In this document: positions 6,072 to 12,772 of the stretch, piece after piece
Position numbering within the stretch: position 1 is the first letter of the stretch
How the letters are laid out: every line of letters starts with the position of its first letter
From: Candidatus Cryptobacteroides faecihippi
GTDB lineage: Bacteria; Bacteroidota; Bacteroidia; Bacteroidales; UBA932
Assembly: GCA_018066065.1 (NCBI GenBank)
Contig: JAGHSC010000247.1
Span: 1-12,772 of the forward strand
Length of the DNA: 12,772 nucleotides
Reading direction: 5' to 3'
Made by a program: the position numbers and the translations under genes
The notes under the pieces: model-generated
Seen by the model: only the letters and a program-made list of their open reading frames with translations
Database searches by the model: none
Told to the model about the DNA's origin: nothing

Positions 6072-7232
6072 ATGAGAAGGTTTATAGTCTTTGTCCTGCT
6101 TTTTGCGGGATTGATTTCCGCCAGTGCGCAGGAGGGTTTCCGCATCGAGCATGGACCCTACCTTCAGAATGTCCTCGATTCCGAGGTAACCATTGTCTGG
6201 ATCGCAAGCTCGAATTCCATCGGATGGGTCGAGATCGCTCCTGAGGATGGCACTCATTTCTATGGAGTCGAGAGACCTAAGTTCTTTGACAGCAAGAATG
6301 GCATCAAGACAGCTTCGAGGATCCACAAGGTCCGTCTCACGGGCCTCAAGCCGGGAACCACCTACCGTTACAGGGTGTACTCGACATCGATCCTTGAGCA
6401 CAAGGGCAACTTCGTGAATTATGGAAGGACTGCGGCTACAGTGGTCTACCAGAAGGAACCGCTTCGCTTCACCACCCTGGATCCGGATGCACAGTCGGTC
6501 TCATTCGCGATGGTCAATGACATGCACGGCGATGCCGACAAGATGGAGAACCTTCTGAGTCTTAGTGACTTGGGCAAAACAGACATGGTCCTTTTCGTCG
6601 GGGACATGGTTTCGATCTTCAACAGTGAGGAGCAGGTCTTCACCGGTTTTATGGACAGGGCTGTCAAACTGTTCGCATCGGAGAAGCCGATGTTCTACAC
6701 CAGGGGAAACCACGAGACGCGCGGAGAGATTGCCTACGATTTCCAGGATTACTTCTCTCCTTCCCAGGAACACATCTACTACATGTTCCGTCAGGGCCCG
6801 GTCTGCTTCATCGCCCTTGACAGCGGTGAGGACAAGCCGGACAGCGACATCGAGTACAGCGATGCTAACGTCTACGATCAGTACCGCGACGAGCAGGCAG
6901 AGTGGCTCCGCAAGGCTGTGCAGAGTGAAGAGTTCAAGTCTGCGCCGTTCAAGATTGTTACCTGCCACATCCCGGGAACGGGTGGCTGGCACGGCGACGT
7001 CGAGGTCCGCGAGAAGTTCTTCCCTATCCTCAACGAGGCCGGAATAGACGTGATGCTGAGCGGTCACCAGCACAGGAGAGTCCATGTAGAGCCTGATGCA
7101 GGAAGGAACTTCCCGATCCTGGTCAACTCAAATGTGGATGTGCTCAAGGGAACGGTGACTGACAAGGAACAGAAGATCAGCATCCTTAACTCAGAAGGCA
7201 AGGTGATCGACACCCTCGAGATCAGAAAATAG
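6072..7232 (+). CDS. Secreted purple-acid-phosphatase-like metallophosphoesterase
   Basis: A 386-residue protein. Residues 1-19 are a signal peptide (ISASA before Gln20). Residues about 22-135 form an FN3-like N-terminal domain (RIEHGPYLQNV, VRLTGLKPGTTYRYRVYS), as in purple acid phosphatases. The phosphoesterase core follows with all metal-ligand motifs: Asp150 and His152 in NDMHGD, Asp178 in VGDM, Asn213-His214 in GNHE, His299 in TCHIPG, and His332/His334 in SGHQH. It should hydrolyse phosphomonoesters or diesters in the periplasm or outside; the substrate is unknown. ATG 6072 is preferred over the in-frame TTG at 6057 because it places the signal peptide correctly. It lies 20 nt after the PfoR-like gene, in the same operon. 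Its last 11 bases overlap the 3' end of the opposite-strand esterase gene. Confidence 0.9.
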   Translation: MRRFIVFVLLFAGLISASAQEGFRIEHGPYLQNVLDSEVTIVWIASSNSIGWVEIAPEDGTHFYGVERPKFFDSKNGIKTASRIHKVRLTGLKPGTTYRYRVYSTSILEHKGNFVNYGRTAATVVYQKEPLRFTTLDPDAQSVSFAMVNDMHGDADKMENLLSLSDLGKTDMVLFVGDMVSIFNSEEQVFTGFMDRAVKLFASEKPMFYTRGNHETRGEIAYDFQDYFSPSQEHIYYMFRQGPVCFIALDSGEDKPDSDIEYSDANVYDQYRDEQAEWLRKAVQSEEFKSAPFKIVTCHIPGTGGWHGDVEVREKFFPILNEAGIDVMLSGHQHRRVHVEPDAGRNFPILVNSNVDVLKGTVTDKEQKISILNSEGKVIDTLEIRK

Positions 7233-8274
7233 CCTCGACAACGCGGTGTGAGATGCCTGTCTTTGTCCTTGGGTGGATGTTGTCATCCTGGCAGACATCG
7301 GCGCATGGGACGACCTTGACGCCCTTGATGAGTGATGGGATCTTCATCTGAGCCTCCTGCAGGTTCTTCCAGGCGTCGTCGTTGCGTGGACGGTAGTTGG
7401 CTATCTGGATCATCACGAAAGGCAATCTCTTGACGTTGAGGACCTTCCTCCATGCCTTGACCATCTCGACCGCGAGCTGTGGGTAGATCGCAGCCTCGCC
7501 GTTCCCGGTGTTGGACTCACCCTGGTACCAGACCACGTGCGAGATTCCGTAAGGCGCTATCGGGACGATGTCCAGGTCATAGAGGAGTCCCGGCTGGTTC
7601 CATGCCTGGTAGACTTCGTACCTGTGGTCGAAGTGAAGGCTCTCTTCCGGAAGCTGGAACTCCGGCCTTGCGACGGTCTCCTTCGGAATCCATGCCTCGA
7701 TGATCGATGCTCCCTGGTAGCAGTTTATGATTCCTACAGCCTCTCCGGACTTTTCCCTGATTTCCCTTCCGATGAGGTAGCCGATTGCACTCCATCTGCC
7801 TGCATTCCCGGCGGTACATGCCACCCAGCCGTCAGCCGGTGTGAACGGTTCGCCCTTCTCGATCCTCGGGGTCGAGAAGAATCTCAGAAGCGGATCGTCG
7901 ACATAGCATTCCTCCGGTGTGTCGGACTCACTCAGCTTGAACTGCATGTTTGACTGCCCGGAGACGATGAGGACCGTCCCCACGTGGACATCCTTGAAGC
8001 TGATGGAGGTCTCTCCTTCACTTATTTCCATGACGTATGGGCCTCCTGCCTTCATTGCCGGAAGGGTCGCGGTCCATTTGCCGTCCTTGGCTGAGACCTT
8101 GGCCTTCTTTCCAGCCATGCGTACGGTGATGGTACCTTCGCCCTTTCCATGGATGCGGATCGGTTGGTCCTTTGCCAGGACCATTCCGTCGCCGAAAGGC
8201 CAGTCGACTTCGATGGCCATGGCTGAAGAAATGGACAACGCTGTGAGGATGAGGATGGATAGGATTCTTTTCAT
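7222..8274 (-). CDS. Sialate O-acetylesterase family protein (SGNH esterase), secreted
   Basis: A 350-residue exported protein; residues 1-20 are a signal peptide ending SAMA. An N-terminal beta domain (residues about 22-95: FGDGMVLAKDQPIRIHGKG) precedes an SGNH hydrolase core. That core has the nucleophile Ser108 in SGQSNMQFKL, WYQGESNTG at 249-257, and Asp331/His334 in DDNIHP. This family removes O-acetyl groups from sialic acids, and many members act on other acetylated sugars. At 350 residues it is short for the family; the protein ends 16 residues after the catalytic His, so the C-terminal domain seen in larger members is missing. It is transcribed from its own promoter at 8318-8325, through a leader with a hairpin. 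Its 3' end runs 11 bp into the convergent phosphoesterase gene. GH20 and DUF4838 genes nearby fit a glycan-breakdown setting. Confidence 0.9.
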   Translation of the reverse strand: MKRILSILILTALSISSAMAIEVDWPFGDGMVLAKDQPIRIHGKGEGTITVRMAGKKAKVSAKDGKWTATLPAMKAGGPYVMEISEGETSISFKDVHVGTVLIVSGQSNMQFKLSESDTPEECYVDDPLLRFFSTPRIEKGEPFTPADGWVACTAGNAGRWSAIGYLIGREIREKSGEAVGIINCYQGASIIEAWIPKETVARPEFQLPEESLHFDHRYEVYQAWNQPGLLYDLDIVPIAPYGISHVVWYQGESNTGNGEAAIYPQLAVEMVKAWRKVLNVKRLPFVMIQIANYRPRNDDAWKNLQEAQMKIPSLIKGVKVVPCADVCQDDNIHPRTKTGISHRVVEAIF

Positions 8275-8293
8275 GATTTCTGTGCCTTTTAGT

Positions 8294-8314
8294 CCTGCCT
8301 GTCTGCCAGGCAGG
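8294..8314. promoter_or_regulatory. Perfect 8-bp inverted repeat at the 5' end of the esterase message
   Basis: CCTGCCTG (8294-8301) and CAGGCAGG (8307-8314) are perfect inverted repeats with a 5-nt spacer. A second odd-centred palindrome, CTGCCAGGCAG (8303-8313), overlaps them. On the minus strand the repeat begins 4 nt after the -7 box, so the transcript would start with this hairpin. It may protect the 5' end or be an operator over the start site. The sequence cannot tell which. Confidence 0.45.
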
Positions 8315-8317
8315 CAT

Positions 8318-8325
8318 CAAAGGTA
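8318..8325 (-). promoter_or_regulatory. Minus-strand -7 promoter box for the esterase gene
   Basis: The minus strand reads TACCTTTG, an exact TAnnTTTG match 43 nt before the esterase ATG (8274). No TTG is seen at the -33 position. That position is instead occupied by the plus-strand TATCTTTG box at 8347-8354. Confidence 0.6.
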
Positions 8326-8346
8326 AGAATTGTTGCCGAATTCTGC

Positions 8347-8354
8347 TATCTTTG
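8347..8354 (+). promoter_or_regulatory. Plus-strand -7 promoter box for a short structured transcript
   Basis: TATCTTTG matches TAnnTTTG exactly. No good -33 TTG lies 19-21 bp upstream, where the opposite promoter's -7 box sits. The DNA immediately downstream folds into a long stem (8362-8437), so this box probably drives a short RNA and not the DUF4838 gene, which has its own promoter at 8467-8497. Confidence 0.45.
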
Positions 8355-8357
8355 TCG

Positions 8358-8447
8358 TACCAAACCGCCACGATGGTGACAGGGTACATTAGAGTCGGCT
8401 CCGGCCTTCTCGGGAAGATGCCCGGCCGTCGTGGTTTCTTCGTTTCC
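8358..8447 (+). ncRNA. Candidate structured small RNA (alternatively a 29-codon leader ORF)
   Basis: The stretch lies downstream of a TATCTTTG box. Bases 8368-8376 (CCACGATGG) pair with 8426-8434 (CCGTCGTGG) over 9 bp with one G-U, extended by AAA 8362-8364 with TTT 8435-8437 across a 3-nt bulge. Inside, GGC-CTTC pairs with GAAG-AT-GCC around a TCGG loop (8403-8422). The 3' side of the outer stem runs into TTTCTTCGTTT, which resembles an intrinsic terminator. No known Rfam family is recognised. The same DNA has an ORF, ATG 8373 to TGA 8460-8462, coding for 29 residues including GRRGFFVSSRAP, 19 nt after the box. If translated it could be a leader peptide for the downstream operon. The folding argument is slightly stronger. 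Confidence 0.35.
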
Positions 8448-8466
8448 AGCCGTGCTCCCTGACGGA

Positions 8467-8497
8467 TTGCATATCTCTTGGGAAATCAGTAATTTTG
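8467..8497 (+). promoter_or_regulatory. Bacteroidetes promoter for the DUF4838-MATE-GH20 operon
   Basis: TTG at 8467-8469, a 20-bp spacer and TAATTTTG at 8490-8497 form a full Bacteroidetes -33/-7 promoter. A start a few bases after the box leaves a leader of about 20 nt (TTTGTAAAAACGACATCAT) before ATG 8520. The leader is A/T-rich and has no Shine-Dalgarno, as is usual in this phylum. Confidence 0.7.
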
Positions 8498-8519
8498 GAG
8501 TTTGTAAAAACGACATCAT

Positions 8520-10307
8520 ATGAACTTAAGGAAACTCTCGGCTTGCATAGCCGCCCTCATCATTCCCCTCACAGCCTGCCTTGCAGCCCAGGCCAATCTC
8601 TACAGGAACGGTAGAACAGACTATCGCATAATCCTTTCCAAGGATGCCATGCCTGCGGAAAGGACTGCGGTCTACGAGCTCTGCAAGTACCTGGAAATGA
8701 TCACCGGCACAGCGCCGAAGACCTATTATGACACAGACATCCAGGCTGGAAAGCATGAGATCGTCGTCGGAAAGACAAACCGTGAGGAATCCTTCACCAT
8801 CGACCGTGAGCCGGCAGGGGAGGAAGGCCTCATCATCAGGTGGAACGGAAGCTCCGTTCACATCACCGGACCACAGCTGAACAACGGCCGTGGTACCTTG
8901 TACGCTGCATTCGAGTTCCTCCGCCAGCTCGGTTGTGAGTTCTATGCAAAGGACACGGAGACCGTGCCTCAGGCCAAGAATCTTTCCATCGAGAAGAAGG
9001 ACATCATGCAGGTCTCTCCGTTCGAGCACCGCGACATCTACTGGACCTGTGTCTTCGGCGAGGAGATCAGCGCCAAGCTCAGGATCAATGCCTGCCTCAC
9101 GGACCAACTGAGGAACATCCGTCCGGAGTTCGGCGGGATGCGCACCTACACCCTCAACAAGTTCGTCCACACATTCGACAAGATCATCCCTCCGGAGGTC
9201 TACTTCGAGTCACATCCCGAGTACTTCTCCGAGATCAACGGCGAACGTACCTGCAAGCATCTCTACTCACAGCTCTGCATGTCCAACCCGGATGTGCTCC
9301 GCCTCACGATCGAAAAGGTAAAGGAATGGATCAGGCAGGATCCGGACTCGAGGATCATCTCCGTCTCCCAGAATGACAGCTTCGTCATCGAGTCCTACTG
9401 CGACTGCGAGAAGTGCCATGCGATCAATGAGGAGGAAGGCTCTCCGGCGGGAAGCCTGCTCCGCTTCACCAATGCTGTCGCTGACGGCATCAAGGATGAG
9501 TTCCCTGACGTCGCGATCGACATGCTTGCCTACCAGTACTCGACGATTCCTCCGAAGATCACAGTCCCTCGCGAGAATGTCATCGTAAGGTACTGCACCG
9601 GCGCTTGCTACCCTCATCCTATCGCTGAATGCGAAGTCAACGCCGGCCCTAGGCGCTACATCGAAAGGTGGAACGAGATGTGCAACCGTCTCTACATCTG
9701 GGACTACACGACCAATTTCGCCCAGTACCTCTGCCCGATTGCCAACTTCAAGTCCCTCAAGCCGAACCTTCAGTTCTTCAGGGATCACGGCGTGAAGGGA
9801 GTCTTCGAGCAGGGAATGTACCAGGCCAGCGAGAGCGGCGAGTTCGGCGACCTCAGAGCCTATGTGCTCGCAAGGCTGATGTGGGACCCGGAGGAGGACA
9901 TCGACGCCCTTGTCGACAGCTTTATGAAGGCCTTCTACGGAAAGGGCGCTGAATATGTGCACGAGTACTTTGATCTCCTTCACAAGAGAGTCATCGACTG
10001 CGGAGTGCACTTCGGCCCTGCATTCGCCTGCGGCGACCGTCTGAAGAACCTCTTCACCCAGGAGGATCTCGAGCATCTTGATGAGGTCTGGCAGAAGGCT
10101 GTCGATGCATGCGAGCCTGGCAGCAAGGAACAGGTCCATGTCATGCGCTCACAGCTTTCCTACCGCTACTACAAGCGCGAATGCGGAGAAAGGGAGTTCG
10201 CCAAGGATTTCGACAGGGAAGACAGACAGTTTCTCGGAGACTGCAGGAAGCTTGGCGTGACCAGGTTCAATGAAGGCGCCGACATCCCTTGGGTCGAAGT
10301 CAAGTAG
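8520..10307 (+). CDS. DUF4838 protein with GH20/alpha-glucuronidase-like N-terminal domain
   Basis: A 595-residue exported protein. The signal sequence contains LTAC (Cys20), a possible lipobox, and also AQA before Asn26, so lipoprotein and plain secretion are both possible. Residues about 27-140 resemble the non-catalytic N-domain of GH20 and alpha-glucuronidases: ERTAVYELCKYLEMITG, HEIVVGKT, GPQLNNGRGTLYAAFEFLRQLGCEFY. The rest matches DUF4838, including SVSQNDSFVIESYCDCEKC (Cys294, Cys296, Cys299) followed by GSPAGSLLRFTNAVAD, and the RLMWDPEEDIDALVDSFMKAFYG region. DUF4838 proteins are thought to be glycan-active barrel enzymes; I cannot assign a substrate or catalytic residues. It heads an operon with MATE (25-nt gap) and a GH20 hexosaminidase gene, which supports a role in N-acetylated glycan use. 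Confidence 0.85.
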   Translation: MNLRKLSACIAALIIPLTACLAAQANLYRNGRTDYRIILSKDAMPAERTAVYELCKYLEMITGTAPKTYYDTDIQAGKHEIVVGKTNREESFTIDREPAGEEGLIIRWNGSSVHITGPQLNNGRGTLYAAFEFLRQLGCEFYAKDTETVPQAKNLSIEKKDIMQVSPFEHRDIYWTCVFGEEISAKLRINACLTDQLRNIRPEFGGMRTYTLNKFVHTFDKIIPPEVYFESHPEYFSEINGERTCKHLYSQLCMSNPDVLRLTIEKVKEWIRQDPDSRIISVSQNDSFVIESYCDCEKCHAINEEEGSPAGSLLRFTNAVADGIKDEFPDVAIDMLAYQYSTIPPKITVPRENVIVRYCTGACYPHPIAECEVNAGPRRYIERWNEMCNRLYIWDYTTNFAQYLCPIANFKSLKPNLQFFRDHGVKGVFEQGMYQASESGEFGDLRAYVLARLMWDPEEDIDALVDSFMKAFYGKGAEYVHEYFDLLHKRVIDCGVHFGPAFACGDRLKNLFTQEDLEHLDEVWQKAVDACEPGSKEQVHVMRSQLSYRYYKRECGEREFAKDFDREDRQFLGDCRKLGVTRFNEGADIPWVEVK

Positions 10308-10332
10308 TGAACATTGAAATCAGGAATATAGA

Positions 10333-11685
10333 GTGGACAAGACAAAGGAGCTTGAAACCAGGAAGATAAGTGAACTGCTCTGGATCTACGCCCTCCCCGC
10401 CGTGGTGAGCCAGGTCATTTCTTCCATCTACAACATCGCAGACCGTGTGTTCATCGGTCAGGGAGTAAGTGCCCTGGCCATTGCCGGTCTTGGCATCACG
10501 ATGCCGATAATGAACATCATCCATGCCTTCGGTTCCCTCGTGGGTGCCGGATCTGCGGCGCGCATGTCGATCGTGCTCGGCCAGAAGGATGAACGCTGGG
10601 CCGAGAAGATCCTGGGCAACAGCATGCTGCTCACCTTCCTTTTCGGAGCACTCTTCCTTTCTGCCGGCTATGCCTTCATGGATTCCATTCTTTCCATGTT
10701 CGGCGCGACCCCTGACACCATCGCCTATGCACGAGAGTATCTTCTCATCGTGCTTCCTGGAATGTTCCTCACGACCCTGACCTTTAACCTTACCGGTCTG
10801 ATCAGGGCATCGGGCTATCCAAGGAAGTCGATGTTCATCCTTGTCGGAGGTGCGGTCCTGAACATGGTCCTTGACCCGCTGTTCATCTTCGTCTTCGACT
10901 GGGGAATCGCCGGAGCGGCATGGGCTACGACCATCTCGATGGCCTCGTCGGCTGTCGTTGCCGTGTCGCATTTCATTGACAGGAAGTCCTTCATCAGGTT
11001 CAAGAGCCACTGCTGGGCTCCAAAGCTCTACATCTTCAGGAACATCATCCTGATCGGAATGAGCCCGTTCCTGATGAATGTCGCAGCATCGGCTGTCGTT
11101 GCCTTCCAGAACTCCCAGCTTATCCGCTTCGGCGGAGACATGGCAGTGGCCACGATCGGTGTTGTCAACACGTTCGCCAGCCTTCTCATCATGGTCATGA
11201 TCGGAATCTGCCAGGGCATGCAGCCTATTGCCGGCTACAACTACGGTGCAGGGCATTCAGAGCGTCTGAAGGGAGTCTATGTGCTTGCCATGAAAAGCAA
11301 TGTCCTTGTAGGAGGCGTGGCTGCGCTGCTTGGCATGATCATTCCCGGAGCCATCTGCCGCCTTTTCTCGAGCGACGCGCAACTCCTTGAGATGTCCAGG
11401 CCGGCAATGAGGTACCTCACCGTCATGATGCCTCTGATCGGATTCACCATCACGAACTCCAACTTCTTCCAGTCCATCGACAAGCCGTGGATCGCGATTG
11501 TGACAAGCATCTCGCGGCAGGTGCTTTTCCTCCTTCCAATGATCTACATCATCCCTGCCATCATCGTCAGGCTGGGAGGAGATGGGCTGACCGGGCTTTG
11601 GGCAAGCTGCACAATCAGCGATGTCATGGGTGCGATGCTCGCATTCGCCCTCATGATGACCCAGAGAAAGGTCTTCAGATCCTGA
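10333..11685 (+). CDS. MATE family multidrug/toxic-compound efflux transporter
   Basis: A 450-residue inner-membrane protein with about 12 hydrophobic helices in two related halves. It shows MATE features: LPAVVSQVISSIYNIADRVFIGQGVSALAIAGLGITMP in helix 1-2, GSAARMSIVLGQKD, NLTGLIRASGYPRKSM, and the second-half ICQGMQPIAGYNYGAG. The start is GTG 10333: no in-frame ATG lies between the stop codon at 10315-10317 and the conserved N-terminus, and the first in-frame ATG is in helix 2. Members export cationic drugs or metabolites with Na+ or H+; the substrate here is unknown. It sits between a DUF4838 gene and a GH20 gene, with 25-nt and 16-nt gaps, which suggests cotranscription. Its link to glycan use is unclear. 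Confidence 0.92.
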   Translation: MDKTKELETRKISELLWIYALPAVVSQVISSIYNIADRVFIGQGVSALAIAGLGITMPIMNIIHAFGSLVGAGSAARMSIVLGQKDERWAEKILGNSMLLTFLFGALFLSAGYAFMDSILSMFGATPDTIAYAREYLLIVLPGMFLTTLTFNLTGLIRASGYPRKSMFILVGGAVLNMVLDPLFIFVFDWGIAGAAWATTISMASSAVVAVSHFIDRKSFIRFKSHCWAPKLYIFRNIILIGMSPFLMNVAASAVVAFQNSQLIRFGGDMAVATIGVVNTFASLLIMVMIGICQGMQPIAGYNYGAGHSERLKGVYVLAMKSNVLVGGVAALLGMIIPGAICRLFSSDAQLLEMSRPAMRYLTVMMPLIGFTITNSNFFQSIDKPWIAIVTSISRQVLFLLPMIYIIPAIIVRLGGDGLTGLWASCTISDVMGAMLAFALMMTQRKVFRS

Positions 11686-11701
11686 TCTAAACCTTTGTAC
11701 A

Positions 11702-12772
11702 ATGATAAGAAAGTCAATAGTTTCCTTAGTTCTCGCCATGGTTCTTGCCTCATGCGCGCAGCATGGCGGGCTGTCAGTCATCCCTGCTCCTTCAGTCAAC
11801 CAGACTGACGGACGTCTCGTCTCCGTCGGCAGCAAGGTCGTCGCTGCGGAAGGCCTTGAGTCGGAAGCAGCCATGCTTGCAGACTCTCTCCAGGCACTCT
11901 GCAGTTCCGGCAGGAAAGTCATCCTCTCGATCGATGGGAATCTCGCTGAGGAAGAGTATGTCCTCACCGTCTCCCGCTGCAAGGTCAGGATCGAGGGCGG
12001 CTCCTCAGCTGGTGTCTTCTATGGCATGCAGACCCTCCTCCAGGAACTTCAGGCGAATGGCGGAAAGGCTCTCCGTGGAGTGATAAAGGACGCACCTGAA
12101 TATTCATGGAGAGGCTACATGCTTGACGAGTCAAGGCATTTCTTCGGGATGGAGGTTGTCAAGGAACTGCTTGACTTCATGGCCAGGTACAAGCTCAACA
12201 AGTTCCACTGGCACCTGACGGATGCCCCGGGCTGGCGAATCGAGATCAAGGCCTACCCGGAGCTGACGAGAGTGGGAGCACTCGGCGATCTCTCCAACCC
12301 TGGCGGCCCTGCGGCCTTCTACACCCAGGACCAGATCAGGGAGATCATTGAATATGCAGCCGCGAGACACATCGAGGTCATTCCGGAGATCGACATGCCA
12401 GGCCATGTCTCTTCTGCCACGAGGAGCTATCCGGAGCTCGGCCCCGGCACCGCTCCGGGACCATTCACCTACAACCCGGCTAAGGAGGAAGTCTATGACT
12501 TCATTCCCACCATGCTGAAAGAAGTCGCCGAGCTATTCCCTTCGGAGTACCTTCACATCGGTGACGACGAAGTCGCCATGGGGCGTGATGTCTGGGCTTC
12601 AGACCCTGAGATCAAGGCTCTGATGAAGCGCGAGGGCTACACCGACCTCAAGCAGGTCGAGGCTTACTTCCTCAGGCGCGTGGCTCCCATCGTGCATGGA
12701 CTTGGCAAGAAGATCCTTGGATGGGATGACACCCTTGACCTAAAGGACAGCAAGCAGGCAGACATCCTGACC
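11702..12772 (+). CDS. GH20 beta-N-acetylhexosaminidase lipoprotein (3' end cut by window)
   Basis: The frame stays open from ATG 11702 to the window edge, giving 357 visible residues. Residues 1-17 with Cys18 (VLASC) are a clear lipoprotein signal. Residues about 20-125 are the GH20b-like N-domain (SSAGVFYGMQTLLQEL), and the catalytic barrel starts near 130 (YSWRGYMLDESRHFFG). Motifs follow in order: HWHLTDAPGWRIEI (169 on), EIDMPGH (229-235), LHIGDDEV with the catalytic pair Asp289-Glu290, and GWDDTL. The enzyme should release terminal GlcNAc or GalNAc from glycans at the cell surface by substrate-assisted catalysis. Two positions differ from the usual family sequence: HIGDDE where HIGGDE is common, and DAPGW where DDQGW is common. 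The gap to the MATE gene is 16 nt, so it belongs to that operon. Confidence 0.93.
   Translation, partial: MIRKSIVSLVLAMVLASCAQHGGLSVIPAPSVNQTDGRLVSVGSKVVAAEGLESEAAMLADSLQALCSSGRKVILSIDGNLAEEEYVLTVSRCKVRIEGGSSAGVFYGMQTLLQELQANGGKALRGVIKDAPEYSWRGYMLDESRHFFGMEVVKELLDFMARYKLNKFHWHLTDAPGWRIEIKAYPELTRVGALGDLSNPGGPAAFYTQDQIREIIEYAAARHIEVIPEIDMPGHVSSATRSYPELGPGTAPGPFTYNPAKEEVYDFIPTMLKEVAELFPSEYLHIGDDEVAMGRDVWASDPEIKALMKREGYTDLKQVEAYFLRRVAPIVHGLGKKILGWDDTLDLKDSKQADILT

Noticed and set aside
5328..6401. 357-codon minus-strand open frame
   Set aside because: It lies opposite a clear PfoR-like gene and part of the phosphoesterase gene, and its composition (Pro/Ala/Ile-rich, no motifs) is a shadow of GC-rich codon use.
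9267..10139. 290-codon minus-strand open frame in the DUF4838 gene
   Set aside because: The plus-strand frame has strong family motifs; the minus frame has none.
11689..11697. Possible -7 box (AACCTTTG) before the GH20 gene
   Set aside because: The first base of TAnnTTTG is wrong and the 16-nt gap to the MATE gene suggests cotranscription.
1..12772. CRISPR, tRNA, rRNA, insertion sequence, prophage or riboswitch
   Set aside because: No spaced direct repeats, cloverleaf, rRNA-like stretch, transposase, terminal inverted repeats or recognised aptamer was seen, and the gaps between genes are all under 250 nt.

Overview
The window looks like a chromosomal stretch of a member of the Bacteroidales, probably an uncultured gut or rumen lineage with fairly high GC. 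Four things support this: exported proteins with Bacteroidetes-type signals (cleavage before Gln, or lipoboxes such as LASC); a DUF5020 Tsx-like outer-membrane protein; many secreted glycan-active enzymes; and promoters of the Bacteroidetes type (TAnnTTTG -7 box, sometimes with TTG about 20 bp upstream) in place of Shine-Dalgarno-led starts. I found six exact TAnnTTTG boxes by eye, all between genes and all pointing at plausible starts.

Layout. (1) 3-551: C-terminal end of a glycosylhydrolase-like protein with a jelly-roll domain. (2) 668-4049: a tight three-gene operon for nucleobase/nucleoside uptake, namely a UraA-type uracil permease, a DUF5020 Tsx-like outer-membrane channel and an AzgA-type guanine/hypoxanthine permease. 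(3) 4050-4292: a non-obvious intergenic region with interleaved divergent promoters and an apparent 44-residue minus-strand protein resembling the small beta-sandwich of amidohydrolases. (4) 4293-7232: an operon of a lipoprotein-type nicotinamidase/isochorismatase-fold hydrolase, an orphan PfoR-like PTS IIC permease (11-nt gene overlap) and a secreted purple-acid-phosphatase-like metallophosphoesterase. (5) 7222-8274, minus strand: a sialate O-acetylesterase-family protein whose 3' end overlaps the phosphoesterase gene by 11 bp. (6) 8275-8519: a second divergent promoter region with a 5'-terminal mRNA hairpin on one side and a candidate structured small RNA (or 29-codon ORF) on the other. (7) 8520-12772: an operon of a DUF4838/GH20-like N-domain protein, a MATE transporter and a GH20 beta-hexosaminidase lipoprotein cut by the window end.

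Together the genes suggest scavenging. One module brings nucleobases across both membranes, the next may process phosphorylated or amidated compounds outside the cytoplasm and import a product, and the flanking modules deacetylate and cleave host or dietary glycans (sialic acid, N-acetylhexosamine). No tRNA, rRNA, CRISPR array, transposase or phage gene was seen. The least explained items are the exported nicotinamidase operon, the 44-residue ORF and the structured transcript near 8358-8447.
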